Of a stretch of 64,000 nt of DNA, positions 24,525 to 36,205 are shown piece by piece. This stretch comes from Zygnema cylindricum (lineage: Eukaryota > Streptophyta > Zygnematophyceae > Zygnematales > Zygnemataceae): NCBI GenBank assembly GCA_037447655.1, contig JBBHKE010002268.1:83568-147567 (forward strand). The letters run 5' to 3'. Below the pieces are notes generated by a model. The model saw only the letters and a list, made by a program, of their open reading frames with translations. It made no database searches and had not been told where the DNA came from. The translations under genes and the position numbers were made by a program. How positions within the stretch are numbered: position 1 is the first letter of the stretch; every line of letters begins with the position of its first letter.

Positions 24525-24875
24525 TTATGTGTTGAAAGTCTCACTATAGTCTATATGGGAACAACAATGACAACGTGGTTTTATTAACCACACAAACACA
24601 CCTTTTTCTCGCTTTCTTTCACGATCTTGAAACTGGCGTTGTTGTCGTTGTTCTGAGGTTTCTCGCGCGCGCTTAGTTGCTGCTCGTTGTGCGTTGGTAC
24701 GTTGTGATTGAGTTGGTACATTTTCATCTTGTCCTTGTTCTGCTCCATGTGTAACCGTCGTTTTTTCACGTCCCTCGTGCAACCGTTCTTCGCATTGGTT
24801 TGTTGTATTTCCAGTCGTAGTAGGAGGGTGTATAGCGGTTAGTTGTCCATGTGGTAGATTAGACCCTGCGTCCAC
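24525..24875 (-). pseudogene. Possible upstream exon or duplicate of the Helitron N-terminus
   Basis: A 116-codon minus-strand frame with a basic, glutamine-rich stretch (AATKRARETSEQRQQRQFQD, then RERKREK) repeats the character and some words of 24,120-24,260 (ERAKKRAQETPEKREERLQK, then DRERKRAK). It is probably a duplicated or alternative N-terminal segment of the same element. No known domain. Confidence 0.45.
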
Positions 24876-25199
24876 GCATAAAATATGGCCAATACATGTT
24901 TTTCAATTTCCGTTGGTATGTCTCATATTATTTGTTACCAAGCTTTTATTTGCCACATGAACAAAATATATAACGATTATATATATGTAGAAAATAAACA
25001 ATTACATTTTTATTCGTCTTTACTCACTTTCATTAGATTTTTCCAAGTCAAACCCATCATAACAACTTTTCAATTGGAAAAGTAAATTGGCATGCATGTG
25101 TCTCACATACACATTTTCATCATTTTTTGGAATTTTTTTGTTTTAAGATATCTATCCTACCAACATATGGCAAGACTTAACAAAACAACCAATAATTAC

Positions 25200-26360
25200 A
25201 TTTCACAAAGTTATTTAACAACACTTATACTATTTACTTGGAATAAAAACAATAGACTGATTTTTTTAGCTCACCTAAACGATATCGTAATTCTTCAGGT
25301 GTAGGTTCAAGCATCTACTGGGCCTAAATGCCACTCCTGAATGTATTTCCAAAGGGTAAAAACATCATGTGTTTGAAATGCTTATCGATTTATGTCTAAT
25401 TGAAATAGGCATACCCACGTCAACACATGACACACTATCAACGATAATACGATTCAATGAACAACTTGAAAACATGAAACTCTCTTTCTATCATCATAAT
25501 TTGAAACATAACATAACATGATTCAAAGCAACAACACAAACACATCACAAACTATTTCAAACGACAAAAGTGATTTATCGTACGTTGAGTGAATTAAATT
25601 ACACTACTCATATCTACACATTTTGCACCATTTTCATGAACAAACCCAATTTGGAAACAGTAAATTCAATGTTTAAGAACCTCACAGGAATAATTCATGA
25701 ACTACCCCCGCTTTCAAAGGAAAAAATCTCATTTCATAAAGTTATTTAACAATACATATACAATTTACATGAAAAAATAACTATAGAGTGATTTTTTTAG
25801 CTCACCTGATCGATATCGTATTTGATCAGGTGTTGGTTCAAACATCTATTCGGCCCAAATGCCAGTCCTGTATGTATTTCCGAAAGGTAAAAACATCATG
25901 TGTTTTATATGCTCGTCGATTTATGTTCAATTGTAATAGGCATACTCACGTCAACACATGATACACTATCAACATTAATACGATTCAATGACCAACTTGA
26001 AAACATGAAACTCTCTTTCTATTATTAAACACGAATTTCATTTCTATACCATCATGCATTCTATGTGCTAATTAACTTTTTCGGTTCATGTTCAACTAAA
26101 AAGCGTACTACTAAGAATTACAAACTTCATAATTTGAAACATAACATAACATGATTCAAAGCAACAACACAAACACATCACAAACTATTTCAAACAACAA
26201 AAGTGATTTATCGTACGTTGAGTGAATTAAAGTACACTACTCATATCTACACATTTTGCACCATTTTCAAAAACAAACCCCACTTGGAAACAGGAAATTC
26301 AATGTTTAAGAACCTAACACGAATAATTCATGAACTGCCCCAACTTTCAAACGGAAAAAG
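25200..26360. repeat. Two tandem copies of a ~530-630 bp unit
   Basis: 25,200-25,731 and 25,732-26,360 share ordered blocks: AAAGTTATTTAACAA, TTTTTTTAGCTCACCT, GGTAAAAACATCATGTGTTT, CGTCAACACATGA, CAACTTGAAAACATGAAACT, ATCGTACGTTGAGTGAATTA and GGAATAATTCATGAACT or its variant. The second copy has a ~110 bp insertion near 26,023-26,130. On the minus strand both copies preserve a short frame reading EPTPEELRYRLGELKKS or EPTPDQIRYRSGELKKS, hinting at a fossil exon. Confidence 0.8.
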
Positions 26361-26779
26361 ACGTTTTTTTGTAGTTACAACTCTACAACGTACATCAGTA
26401 TATAAATCAACTTACCTTGGTAATGTTGCTTTGAACACCTGCAGGTTGAGGCGTTAGTCGAGCCGAGAAAGCAGGTCGTTTCAAAGTTCAGCCAGACGAA
26501 ATTGGTACTGTTCAGCCAATCACTATTTAGGTCGAATAAGCGTACTAATTTTATTTTATTTTCTTCTTGAATTCTAAAGATGTGCAAATTGAATTCTTTT
26601 TTTTACGGTACTGCCGCTAGTCGTTCGTAAATTGTTCGTGGGTAATTTTTTTACGGTACTGCCGGTGGTCGATCGTACATACGGTGGTCGTTCGCAACAA
26701 TGCATTACACCAGCGGTACGGCGGTCCGTATTGGGGACGGTCGCAAGGCAACGTTACATTTGTGCCTGGTACGGCGGTA

Positions 26780-27325
26780 TGTCCTGCTGACGGGCGGCGG
26801 CGTAGAATTACGCCAGCGAGCGGCAGCGTATAATTACGCCAACTGTCGGCAAAATAGAATTACGAAACTAAGCGGCAGCGTAAAATCATGCCAGCCGGCG
26901 AGAGCTTAAAATTACGCCACCAGGCGGCAGCGTATAATCCGCCACCAGGCGTCAGCGTAGAATTATGCCGGCCGGCGGCTGCGTAGAATTATGCCACCTG
27001 GCGGGCGGCAGCGTAGAATATTGCCACGGTACGGCGGTCTTTACCGCGACGGGCAACACCGTAGAATTATGCCAACGGGCGGGCGGCAGCGTAGAATATT
27101 GCCACATTACGGCAGTCTGTACCGCGACGGGCGGTAGCGTAGAATTACGCAAGCTGGCGGACGGCAGCGTAGAATTACGCAAGCTGGCGGGCGGCAGCGT
27201 AGAATTACGCAAGCTGGCGGGCGGCAGCGTAGTATTACGCCAGCGGGCGGGCTGCATCGTAGAATTGTGCCACGGTACGGTTGTCTGTACCACGACGGGC
27301 GACAGCGCTACATCGTGCCCGCGGT
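26780..27325. repeat. GC-rich minisatellite of ~30 bp units with self-complementary core
   Basis: About 15 units share GGCGGCAGCGTAGAATTACGC plus a spacer such as AAGCTGGCGG. The core GCGTA-GAAT-TACGC can fold into a five-base hairpin in every unit. TACGGCGGTC and TACGGCAGTC blocks interrupt the array. Open frames on both strands across it are repeat translation, not genes. The GC content contrasts sharply with the surroundings. Confidence 0.9.
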
Positions 27326-27433
27326 ACGGCTGTGTGACGGAAAAAATCCAAGACAGACACGGCGCCTATATAAGGATTTCCGGAGGGGCGAACCCAGTTC
27401 TCTTATTTATATACTGATGGAGGTTCACCCTTA

Positions 27434-28162
27434 GGGCGACGTTCCATCAAACGAACAGTGAGGTTGTTTACAAAAATCCGGACCTATCCGTACTACGCCG
27501 TACCTATTAATTTGTTTTTATACGTGAACAACATTATAGAGAATCTTGCCAATATTCTTCAAAGGTTTGGGAGGTAACAATGATCGTTGGATGCTTTTTC
27601 ACGAAGCATTCGCGTCCAAAGTTGGTGATGTACCTCTTGGAGGTACATCCCCATTTACAGAAAAAAATGAGCCGCGACACGTTGGATAATGAATGTACGT
27701 GTCAATACGACAACCAACGGAAATCAAAAAAATTCGCACATAATATGGTGCATTCTAAAATTCAACGGAAATCACGAAAGTGATCTCTACGAGCTTTCGT
27801 TGCGCTATTTTCGTTACCGACCATTCTTCACACTATTTGCGAAAGCGCTCATTCATCACGCGAAAAAACAAAAACCCTAAAAATAATGAGCTGGCGTCTA
27901 ACAAGCATTTGCAAAGAGTACGAAATTTGTGTGGTACGATGCCTTGGTCCGCACGTACATGGTATGCAAATGACGATTTTGAGTTGAATTCGGTCAGTGT
28001 AAAAGATATTTGACGATTTTTAATATACGATCTTATCTTACGTGGTACCACTCATTCCTGAGCACGTGGATTACAGAGTTTCCGCGACAGAACACCGTTC
28101 AAAGTGTAACATTTTGTAATGTAGTTCGTACGATTAAAAAATTTCCTGATGGAACGCCCCCC
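27434..28162. mobile_element. PIF/Harbinger-like MITE, TSD TTA
   Basis: The ends are GGGCGACGTTCCATCA and, inverted, TGATGGAACGCCCCCC, flanked on both sides by TTA. Three-base TTA/TAA duplications with G-rich ends are typical of PIF/Harbinger. Sequence near 27,500-27,560 matches, inverted, 49,590-49,660 in a second copy. The short open frames inside encode nothing I recognise, so it is non-autonomous. Confidence 0.6.
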
Positions 28163-28261
28163 TTAGTATAAGTAGATAATTATAATATATGTTTTTTTGA
28201 AAAAATCCAAATTCTCAATTAACGTAAATAACAGTAATTGTTCCTAAACGCTAAAGAAACC

Positions 28262-28286
28262 TTTACGCCAATAACGATTCACGGTG
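28262..28286. repeat. Lone right end of the CACCGC...TTATTAG MITE family
   Basis: CCAATAACGATTCACGGTG followed by TA matches the right ends at 52,177 and 62,457. No left partner was found upstream. Confidence 0.4.
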
Positions 28287-28307
28287 TACTATCGCATTAT
28301 TCATGGT

Positions 28308-28380
28308 ACTGTACAAAAACGAAAGGCCCTTGGGAATCAAAGGGCAAAGCACCGGGTCGCCCGCGACTATTATTTGCGTA
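28308..28380. repeat. Dispersed ~70 bp repeat with GTCGC-CC-GCGAC hairpin
   Basis: GGGCAAAGCACCGGGTCGCC followed by CGCGACTATTATTTG recurs, inverted, at about 61,460-61,535 with only a few changes, although the flanks are unrelated. The GTCGC/GCGAC stem sits near one end. It could be a terminal fragment of a small transposon. Confidence 0.65.
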
Positions 28381-28594
28381 ATTGTACACGCGCGAACTTC
28401 TTTTTTATTGTATCATTTCTTTGCTGCGTATTTTAACATTAACAAACAATGTAAACTCCGCCTAAATGTAAATAGGAATCACATTAATATTTTTGTACAT
28501 TAAAGACACCTGCTATGTCAGACGCGGTGACATGGACGAATGGGTGGATAAAATTAGTTGAATTTGGATCCGAGATTTTATTGGATTGTGATAA

Positions 28595-29550
28595 GGGTAC
28601 GTCCCCATGTGTTAAAGTATAGACTTTAATCAGTCGTTTTCACCCAAAACGCAGTTCCGTACGAGAAAAACTTTAGCCGTACAAAAACATCAATTCTTTA
28701 AAAGTATAACAAACGTCAAGTCGATACTTTGACTGTACTTCATGTTTGTCGTCACTTGAACAAATTTTGGCGTTTTCCTTTTTTCGACCCCTGGGCAAGA
28801 GAATCCAGCCAGTCAAAAAACTTTATCAAAAATCATCTCGCGAGGTGATTTCAGGGAAAGTATCGCCGAAACAACGAATGCAAAACGACCCACGCACGCG
28901 ACACACGAGTGGGAAAATTTTAGGACGACTCGCTATTTTTCTCCCTGCCCGTCACGCGCATGTACGGAAATACGAGGATGTACGGAAAAAAAATCTGAAG
29001 GGGTCTCGGACCTCAGCTTTCATTCATGGGTCCTCGGTAGAATTTTGCGTCGTCATCGCCTCTCCCCTCTCCCTCTCACACTATCACTTTTATCTCACAC
29101 TTTTTAGAATGAGGCACGACAAAACTGGTATGAAATGAAAAACGCTTGAAAAATAATTCTTTTGACTACCTTCATGTATATTTTTATAGCAAATAGAGAG
29201 AAAAAAGAAGAGAAAACGAAATTAGGTTTCCATGGACGAAATTTCTTGAATCTGTGACGTCGACCTTGTCACAAGTGAGCGTGACGTCACAATGTTACAA
29301 AACCCTAAAATTCTGCCATGTCACAAAGTTACAAAAATCTAGACGTCTACAACTGTCACTGTTTTTGTTGGCGTCACCAATTTCGTAGTCGTCGTTACCC
29401 GTCACAAAGTTGTACCTACGTCTACAACCGTCACATGTCAAAAGTTCCGATTTCATTTTCGCACACGGGGACGCTTTTCAAAGTAGTACGGAACACTTCA
29501 CTACAGTCCAAAGTACTTTTTCAAAGTATCGCATACATGGGGACGTACCC
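28595..29550. mobile_element. PIF/Harbinger-like MITE, TSD TAA
   Basis: GGGTACGTCCCCATGT at 28,595-28,610 is perfectly inverted at 29,535-29,550, and both ends are flanked by TAA. A 130-codon open frame inside (28,746-29,138) has no recognisable transposase motif. Its right third is related to the start of the window (1-375). Confidence 0.75.
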
Positions 29551-29715
29551 TAATAAGACTCGCCGGCCATTGGACAGACAAGAAGTTTCACTTCCAATTG
29601 GGCGAACAAAAGTCGTGACTCGTCAGGAATAATGAAACATATTTGGACTTTTGGAGTTCAGAGATGCAATGAATTTCCCATATTCATGAGATGTACCTAG
29701 ACTGCCTTTTCAGCC

Positions 29716-29728
29716 CACGTGTGACGTC
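29716..29728. promoter_or_regulatory. G-box and TGACGTC element upstream of glycerate kinase
   Basis: CACGTGTGACGTC (29,716-29,728) combines a CACGTG G-box with a TGACGTC bZIP-type site about 225 nt upstream of the ATG. Such boxes are common in light- and stress-regulated plant promoters. A role here is inference. Confidence 0.35.
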
Positions 29729-30524
29729 TACCAAAACCCCGCAAACATTTTCACGTAACATTTCGTGATTGGCCCAGTTATCGTATTTCTTCCTATTCAT
29801 ATGTACCGTATTCGAAACCCGTACAACCGTTTATCGTTCACCTCATTTCTACAGTACTCGTATTTCTAGACGTACTACAGCGCCGACTCCGTTTTTCGAG
29901 GCTCTACCGTACTGTACTGCACTCGGCAGCCATTGATCTTCACACCGCCATGGAGGTCTCCAGGCTTCCCATGGTAACTCCGGTGCCTGTCCCTCGCCAC
30001 GTGTCCTCCGCCGTCCGTACCTCATCTTTCGAACACAACACGTGCAATGATCGATCCAGATTCTCTTCCTGCAAGCTGCCTCTCTCCACTCCCCTCTTCA
30101 CGCCGACATTTTCCAACAAGAATCCTTTCTCCTTGAGACGCTCCTCCCCTTCTCCTTCTGTCCTTTGCCAGTCTATTCCTAAAACTCAACCTGTCGATAC
30201 TTCCCTTCCCAAACCTACTCCCAAACCTTCTTCCGAACCTTCCGATCTTGCTGAGTACATTGCAGGAGGCCCTCTCATAAAATCACTCTCTCCTCTCTCC
30301 CTCTCCGACATAAAAGAGAATTTGAGCGAATGGGAGGCTCTGGGAGAGGTTCTTTCCCGCCAGCTAAATATGCCTCCCGGACCTCTTGGCCCCTCAGAGC
30401 GCCTCCGGATTTTCCGATACTATCTTCCACTCTATTTCTGGTGTCTGCAGCAGCTGGACCGCCACAAGAAGGAAGCGGGAAGAGATGGAGAGACCTGCCC
30501 GCCTCTGGTGGTAGGCGGTCAGTA

Positions 30525-30695
30525 GGGAGGGCGAGCGGTAGGGGAGGGAAGGGGTGGGGAGGGAGGGAGGGAAGGAGGGGAGGCGGGGAGGGAGGGAGGG
30601 AGGTAGGTAGGGAGGGGAGAAGAGGGAGGGAGGGAGGGGAGGGAGGGGAGACGGGTAGGGATGGGAGAGAGGAGAGGGAGGCAGGGAGGAGCTCT
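30525..30695 (+). repeat. GGGA-rich array just inside GLYK intron 1
   Basis: About 170 bp of GGGAGG/GGGAAGG units start 14 nt after the exon 1 donor. The long open frames on both strands here are repeat artefacts. The sense strand is G-rich and could form G-quadruplexes. Confidence 0.9.
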
Positions 30696-32083
30696 GCATC
30701 TTCATTTTGCGGTTTCTGGGATTGTTGTTCAAATTCAAACATGGTAGGTGTTGGCATGTGAGTTACAGCCTTTGTTATGATGGGGCGCAAGTGGCCAGAT
30801 CGGAATCAGTGCTCCTCAAGGTTGTGGATAAACGACTATTGTAGAGTCTTTGGAGCATCTCTTCGCTGAGACAGGCAGGTATTGTCAAACTGTGGGGTTA
30901 TTATTACTGTGGACTTGCCTGTGTTTAACTATGACTGAGAGAGGTATCACGACAACCAAGTAATTTGAACTTATAATAATAATTTTGCTTTAATTTCAAT
31001 TACATTGTTCAATGAATTTAAAGCCTTTATGATAGTAAACCGTTAGCGCAATTGACCCGAATATATGCATGGTTTACCTTAGATTTTTGTCTATTAAATT
31101 TTTCTTTGAACAATTCGCAAATCTATGGTTCAATATGTGTGAAGAAATGGTATGTTTTACCTATTATGCAAACGCCTATCTTTATTACTTGTGCAATGAC
31201 ATTTGATAATTTGATGCAATTGGTTGAGAAACTACATGGTTAGATGGGAACATGTTCCTGTTGGTTTGTTATTCAGTCTTCTTGATGTTGAAAAAGGGTA
31301 CAGGTTATTTTGTAGGTTTTGGCTTTTCATTTTAAATTTAAAACTTGGCACTTTTAATAACAATTGCTTGTGCTTTACACAATTAGATCCTGTCATGCAT
31401 CATAAGCTGCACAAAACAATGAACATTTGATGTTCAACATCTCAACTTTTTCTACATGTTATTTGCGATGTCGTGGAACTTTGTAGATGTACTTTCACTC
31501 CTGTCTATTTGGTTACAACAAGGATGGACAAAGCATTCCATAAAATTATCTTTGTAGACGTTTTTATTTTGTTATATGCATTGGAACCCCTATGGTTGAA
31601 AATGGGCACCTCAAAATCAATGTTTGTTATTTTGTACATTTTGCTCAAATTATGGAATTTTTATTGTCCCATTGTTTACGTCATCCGCGGTACAAGAAAA
31701 TTTCTTTGATCTCCAGTTCAAATACTAGGTTGTTACAGTATGTTTGAAATTTGAAGTGCACATTAGGCATCTCGATTATTCTCACTATTTAAGGTCCACT
31801 CTTTTTTTGCAAGAGACGTAGTATCCTACACCTTTTCCTTTTGCGTCTTTTGTCGGCTTTGAAGATTTTGTCCATTCTTTATTTGGTTTAGTTGAAGTTT
31901 GTTGGTAGTGAAGCAGTTGACTAAGTAATTGGTATTTTTTCATTATTACAATCTGAAAAGTTCTGTTTATTGGGAATTTCTTTTCTTTTCTTTTTCTCTT
32001 TCCTTTATTTGGCAGAAAGGCGGCAAGCATTTCCATAGACGACTTTTATCTCACCTTCGATGAACAGGTATCGATAGTATTTC

Positions 32084-32454
32084 CTCCCTCCATTTTTTTC
32101 AAACTCCATCCTATTTCCACCCTTTCCTGTACAATTCACTCATTTTGTTGTCCACAAGTTTTATCGACACTGTGGAAATATTGTCTGTTAGGATAGCTTT
32201 TGCCTCTCATTGAACAGAAAATGTTAAACTTAAAAGAAAAGAGGCACACCACCATGAGATTTCCTTCCATAATTTTTTTCAAACCCCATCCTATTTCCAC
32301 CCTTTCCTGTACAATTCACTCATCTTGTTGTCCACAAGTTTTATCGACAGACTGTGGAAACATTGTCTATTAGGATAGCTTTTGCCTCTCATTGAACAGA
32401 AAATGTTAAACGTAAAAGAAAAGAGGCACACCACCATGAGATTTCCTTCCATAA
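32084..32454. repeat. Tandem duplication of ~185 bp in GLYK intron 3
   Basis: Two near-identical copies (TCCATCCTATTTCCACCC-like start, through TTTTATCGACA, to CACCACCATGAGATTTCC and TTCC) follow one another shortly after exon 3. A handful of differences separate them, so the duplication is recent. Confidence 0.85.
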
Positions 32455-33461
32455 TTAGTTTGGACCAAAGTGTTCCACAATAATGTGAGGTCCCATTTTT
32501 TTGAGCAAGCACACAAACTACTGTTGATCTTTTTATTTGCTAAGGTAAAAAGTGTGTGGACCAGAAGAATTCACACGGGACCCCTTTTTTTGGGTATATT
32601 CCTATTTATTCCACTATTGTCCATTTACATTGTTTAGATGAAGTACATCTTTAGAATTAGTACGGATTTGGAGTGAGTATTGGAAAATTAGGTTTCTCCT
32701 ACAAATCTAGAAACATGTCCCACTTTCAACACCGATAAGTCCACGCTAATAGTATTGAGTGGTGGTTTTGGAATACACGAACTGAACTGGGAGACAGAAA
32801 ATTTTATGAATGACAAAGCACATAGTCCTCCCTCCCCTGTTTTCATTTCTTTTTTTCTGGACGATAGTTTTTCGTTTTTTGTGGTGTAGTTTGTCCTTAT
32901 TAATGTTGCACCCAATTTCCTACTAAGTTTTTCACTCTTTGGTAAAATGGTTACTTAATCCTCTTGGTAGGTAAGTGGTTGTGTTTAAAACGATACACGA
33001 GTTTGTTGTAGACCACACCTGTCTCAAATCTGCAGTTGTGGCGAGGAATAAACTGTTGTAAATTTGACAACAAGTCCATGTTATGTACGGATTCCAAAAT
33101 AAGTCGGCTTTATTGCGGACAAGATTCCAGTTTTTGAATAAGTGCATGTACATATTCACAGTCGTCTGTGGATACCTTATTGCCAAGTACTTGGATGAAT
33201 TGAACATGTATTGTCTATTGCATTAATGATCACTACGGACAAAATTATATGATATGCAGTGGTTTTAAATTTTGAAAAAAATCAAAGCATTGTTGTATAG
33301 GTTTGTCCTTGACTTGACTAATGTCTCATGCACTACAGATAGAAAGGGTATGTTTTTGTTTTTTGAAAGGGCGATTTTTAGGGAATAATAATTCAGCACA
33401 GCAACATCTTCGGCTAATTCCCTTAGGTTTATCGTTAGGTCTTTGTATTACATCTACAGGG

Positions 33462-33545
33462 TGTCCCCTTCCCTCCCTCCCTCTCCCTCTCCTCCCCCTC
33501 CCTCCCTCCCTCTTTCCTTCCCCCTCTCCCTCCCTCTCTCCCTAC
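33462..33545 (+). repeat. CCCTCC-rich array before GLYK exon 4
   Basis: Pyrimidine-only (CCCTCCCTCT-type) sequence ends about 40 nt before the exon 4 acceptor at 33,586. It is the C-rich counterpart of the G-rich arrays that follow donors in this gene. Confidence 0.85.
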
Positions 33546-34004
33546 CTGACTCCAGCGCTGACGGTACATTTTGTCCCTTTGTGCAGACAGCTCTTGCCAA
33601 GAAACACCCTGGCAACTCCCTTCTCGAGGTATCTCTCATAGACTAAGAGGTGCCGTGGAGGGTAGTTTCTCATTTATTTTGTCAGAGGGACAATTATTTC
33701 GGACCTCAATTAGTGTGGATCACACCATTTCTGAGCGACTTTTCTTCGGAGTCGCATCGGTTTTTTTTTTGTTTTCTTTTGTTTCCTTCTCCTTTTTTAT
33801 TTGTTCCGGGGAAGAGGAGGGGAGTTTTTTTGAAGTGAGATTGGGGCTCGATTGTCGGGATCAAAATGCGACCTGATTTAGTGTGGATTCTGTGGTTTTT
33901 TGTCTTTTCTGCAGCTGCGAGGCAATGCTGGGAGCCATGATTTGCAGTTGGGAGTGGAGACTCTCGAGGCTCTCAAAAACCTCTCAAAGACAGGTCAACT
34001 GGAA

Positions 34005-34062
34005 AGGGGGAAGAGGGAAGGGAGAAGGGGAAAGGGGGAAAGGGGGAAGGGGATTTTTTGGG
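34005..34062 (+). repeat. GGGGAAA-rich array at the start of GLYK intron 5
   Basis: Repeats of GGGAAGG/GGGGAAA begin about 12 nt after the exon 5 donor (33,994). Confidence 0.8.
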
Positions 34063-35739
34063 AAAAAATAGTTCAGTCTGGTTTTAAGTGAACTTGGGGC
34101 TAAAAATCGGATCCATTGGGATTCGAACATTGTCTTCTCACTGAGTTTTACTGCCAGTTTTCTGTATTCGGTTTAAAAAATGTACTAATGGTTCAAGTTT
34201 TTTCCATGGGGCGTATTATGTTTCGGTGATTTTGCTTTTAGAAGAAGAATCCTGCTGTATGTTACCACACTTCGAAAAATTATCCTTTCCCTCTTCCCCT
34301 CCTCTCCTCTCCTCTCCTTGGGCCCTAGTTTTGGTAACTTTCTGTACCATGTCCCGGAGACTTCTAAAAGCTCTTTATCGGAAAAGAGTTTAATTCTACA
34401 TGGAAACTGTTATCAAGTTTGTCTTCATTTTATTTGGTCCTTTGGCTAAATTTATCCCCTTGACAACATTTCCCTCTATCCCATAGAGTTCCAAGCCCAA
34501 GTGTCACCTTCCCCTGTTAAAGCCTTTGTGATTTAGTGCCGATTCACTGTTCCTTAATAAGGTTTCCTTTAATTCACCCCAAACAAACCTCAAAAAATCC
34601 AAAAAAAGCCTAAAAAACTCTAGAAAACCCAAAATATCAAAAAAAAACCCTGAAAAACTCTAGCTTTCCGAGCCTTTGATTTAGGTTTTCTTTTAGTGTC
34701 CACTTTTGTACTACAACCACGATCACCAAAGTCACCTTCCCATCAAAAGACCTGCAAATTAATGTGGATTTTGTTTTTTTTTCTTAATGAAACATTTATA
34801 TTTTACAATGTCTACTACTCACAAGGTTTCCCCTTCCCCTTCTAAAGCGTGTGGATTGATGGGGGAAACCGGATCGCAGGTAAAACTGTTAGACTTCCAC
34901 GGTACGACAAGGTACATAAATATTTTCCTTCCATTTTCGTTTTTTTTGTTACTCTCAAAGTTTTTTAGTCACTTCTGCTTTCTGAGACCAAGTCAAGGAA
35001 GTGGTAACTGTTTAGACTTGTGCTCAATGTACAGCCTTTTTTGTATGTTTTGCCCAGTTTTCGGGCAAAATCACTGAAAACAGCAGAAAAACATCTGGTT
35101 TCTAGATGAAAATTGTACAGGGACTACAATTTTTTTGCAGATTTGGACGTATGTATTGTCTCTTGCCTTGTGTCTGATAAATATTCTGTTAATGTTTTTG
35201 TCAGTATCTCTCTTTTGTGTATTTCTATGTGTGCAGAATGAGTTTAAAATTATGTAAGCATATTAAACGTCAATCAGTGAACGTAATATTTTTTTTACGG
35301 TTGAAAATGTTTTGATGTATCAACACTATTGCGATACCATCATTGATTAATTGTGACATTGGCATATTGAGCCGATAATACCCGAGTGTTGAGACTCACC
35401 AAAAGGTCATTTTCTGAAGATCGAAATTTTTTCCTCGATAAGCTTCAGAAGTGTAGTGGGCTCTTATGGAGCCTCTGTTTGTTCGATTTTAAGAAAGTCT
35501 CGTCTGTGACTTCACAAAAACTGTGTGTGTTGAATTTTTTGAAACCGCGTTTAATTTATGGAAAACTATATGTGCATTTTTTAGAAACTTGTGTTCTATG
35601 AAACTCCGTGCTTTTTTCACAAAACCATTTGCCTGTTTTAGTTATTTGTGTGTCTGTCATATGAAACTCTGGTGTCCTTGTTACGAAACTCTGTGTCCCC
35701 CTTATGAAACTCTTATATCTGGTTACCACCATTCCTAAC

Positions 35740-35885
35740 GTCTGTGTCCGTCTCATTGAGCCCTTTGTTTGTCTTACTGAGCCCTTTGTCCGTCTCACTG
35801 AGCCCTTTGTCCGTCTCACTGAGCCCTTTGTTCTTCTAACTGAGCCCTTTGCCCGTCTTACCGAGCCCTTTTTTGTTCGTTTTAC
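35740..35885 (+). repeat. ~21 bp tandem array in GLYK intron 6
   Basis: Seven units of GAGCCCTTTGTCCGTCTCAC-like sequence end some 30 nt before the exon 7 acceptor (35,915). The long open frames on either strand are repeat translation. Confidence 0.85.
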
Positions 35886-36111
35886 GGAGAGTTTGGGCGT
35901 CTGTGTGTGGTGCAGGGAGCTCGTGAGGGTCGCGGGGACAGAGCTCCAGTGGAGAAGTGGGCGGTGGTGAGTGGGGAGGTGGAGGTGGTGCTCCTGGAGG
36001 GCTGGATGCTGGGATTTGAACCGCTGGAGGACACGGATGCCCAGGCCATTCAACCGGAGGTGAGGCACAGAAAGCACACGGGTTCATGCTGGGGAATTGT
36101 GATGCGGCTTG

Positions 36112-36205
36112 GGTTTTGGGTTTGGGTTTGGGTTTGGGTTTGGGTTTGGGTTTGGGTTTGGGTTTGGGTTTGGGTTTGGGTTTGGGTTTGGGTTTGGATT
36201 TGGGT
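36112..36205 (+). repeat. (TTTGGG)n array in GLYK intron 7
   Basis: About 14-15 almost perfect TTTGGG hexamers begin ~50 nt after the exon 7 donor (36,060). TTTGGG resembles but is not the plant telomere unit TTTAGGG. Three overlapping open frames of GLGLGL/FGFGFG/VWVWVW type come from it. Confidence 0.95.

Larger units (their letters stand above)
18572..24900 (-). mobile_element. Helitron, autonomous type but decayed
   Basis: Read on the minus strand, the element ends with a perfect hairpin (GCCCGT-GTA-ACGGGC, 18,586-18,600), then ATTGATTTA and CTAG, with T following. That is the Helitron 3' signature of hairpin, CTRR and insertion at A/T. Upstream lie Rep and PIF1-type helicase fragments (19,909-24,875). 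I could not find the 5' TC end, so the right boundary is a minimum; repeats at 25,200-26,360 may still be inside. A second decayed terminus, GCCCGTTACACGGAC, occurs near 19,086. Confidence 0.8.

Noticed and set aside
26780-27325. CRISPR-like array appearance of the minisatellite
   Set aside because: Units are contiguous with variable short spacers of the same family, no cas genes, and the context is eukaryotic.
26952-27417. Repetitive proteins on both strands (NSTLPPASLR repeats, GGSVELRKLA repeats)
   Set aside because: Direct products of a minisatellite with no start or splice context.
28746-29138. 130-codon frame as a transposase gene
   Set aside because: No DDE or DNA-binding motif; it lies within a short MITE.
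30275-30790. Long open frames on both strands across the GGGA array (143-171 codons)
   Set aside because: They are translations of a low-complexity repeat; the real coding frame is GLYK exon 1 ending at the 30,510 donor.
34085-34160. tRNA-like GGGATTCGAAC box near 34,118
   Set aside because: Only a B-box-like word; no A box at proper distance and no stems.
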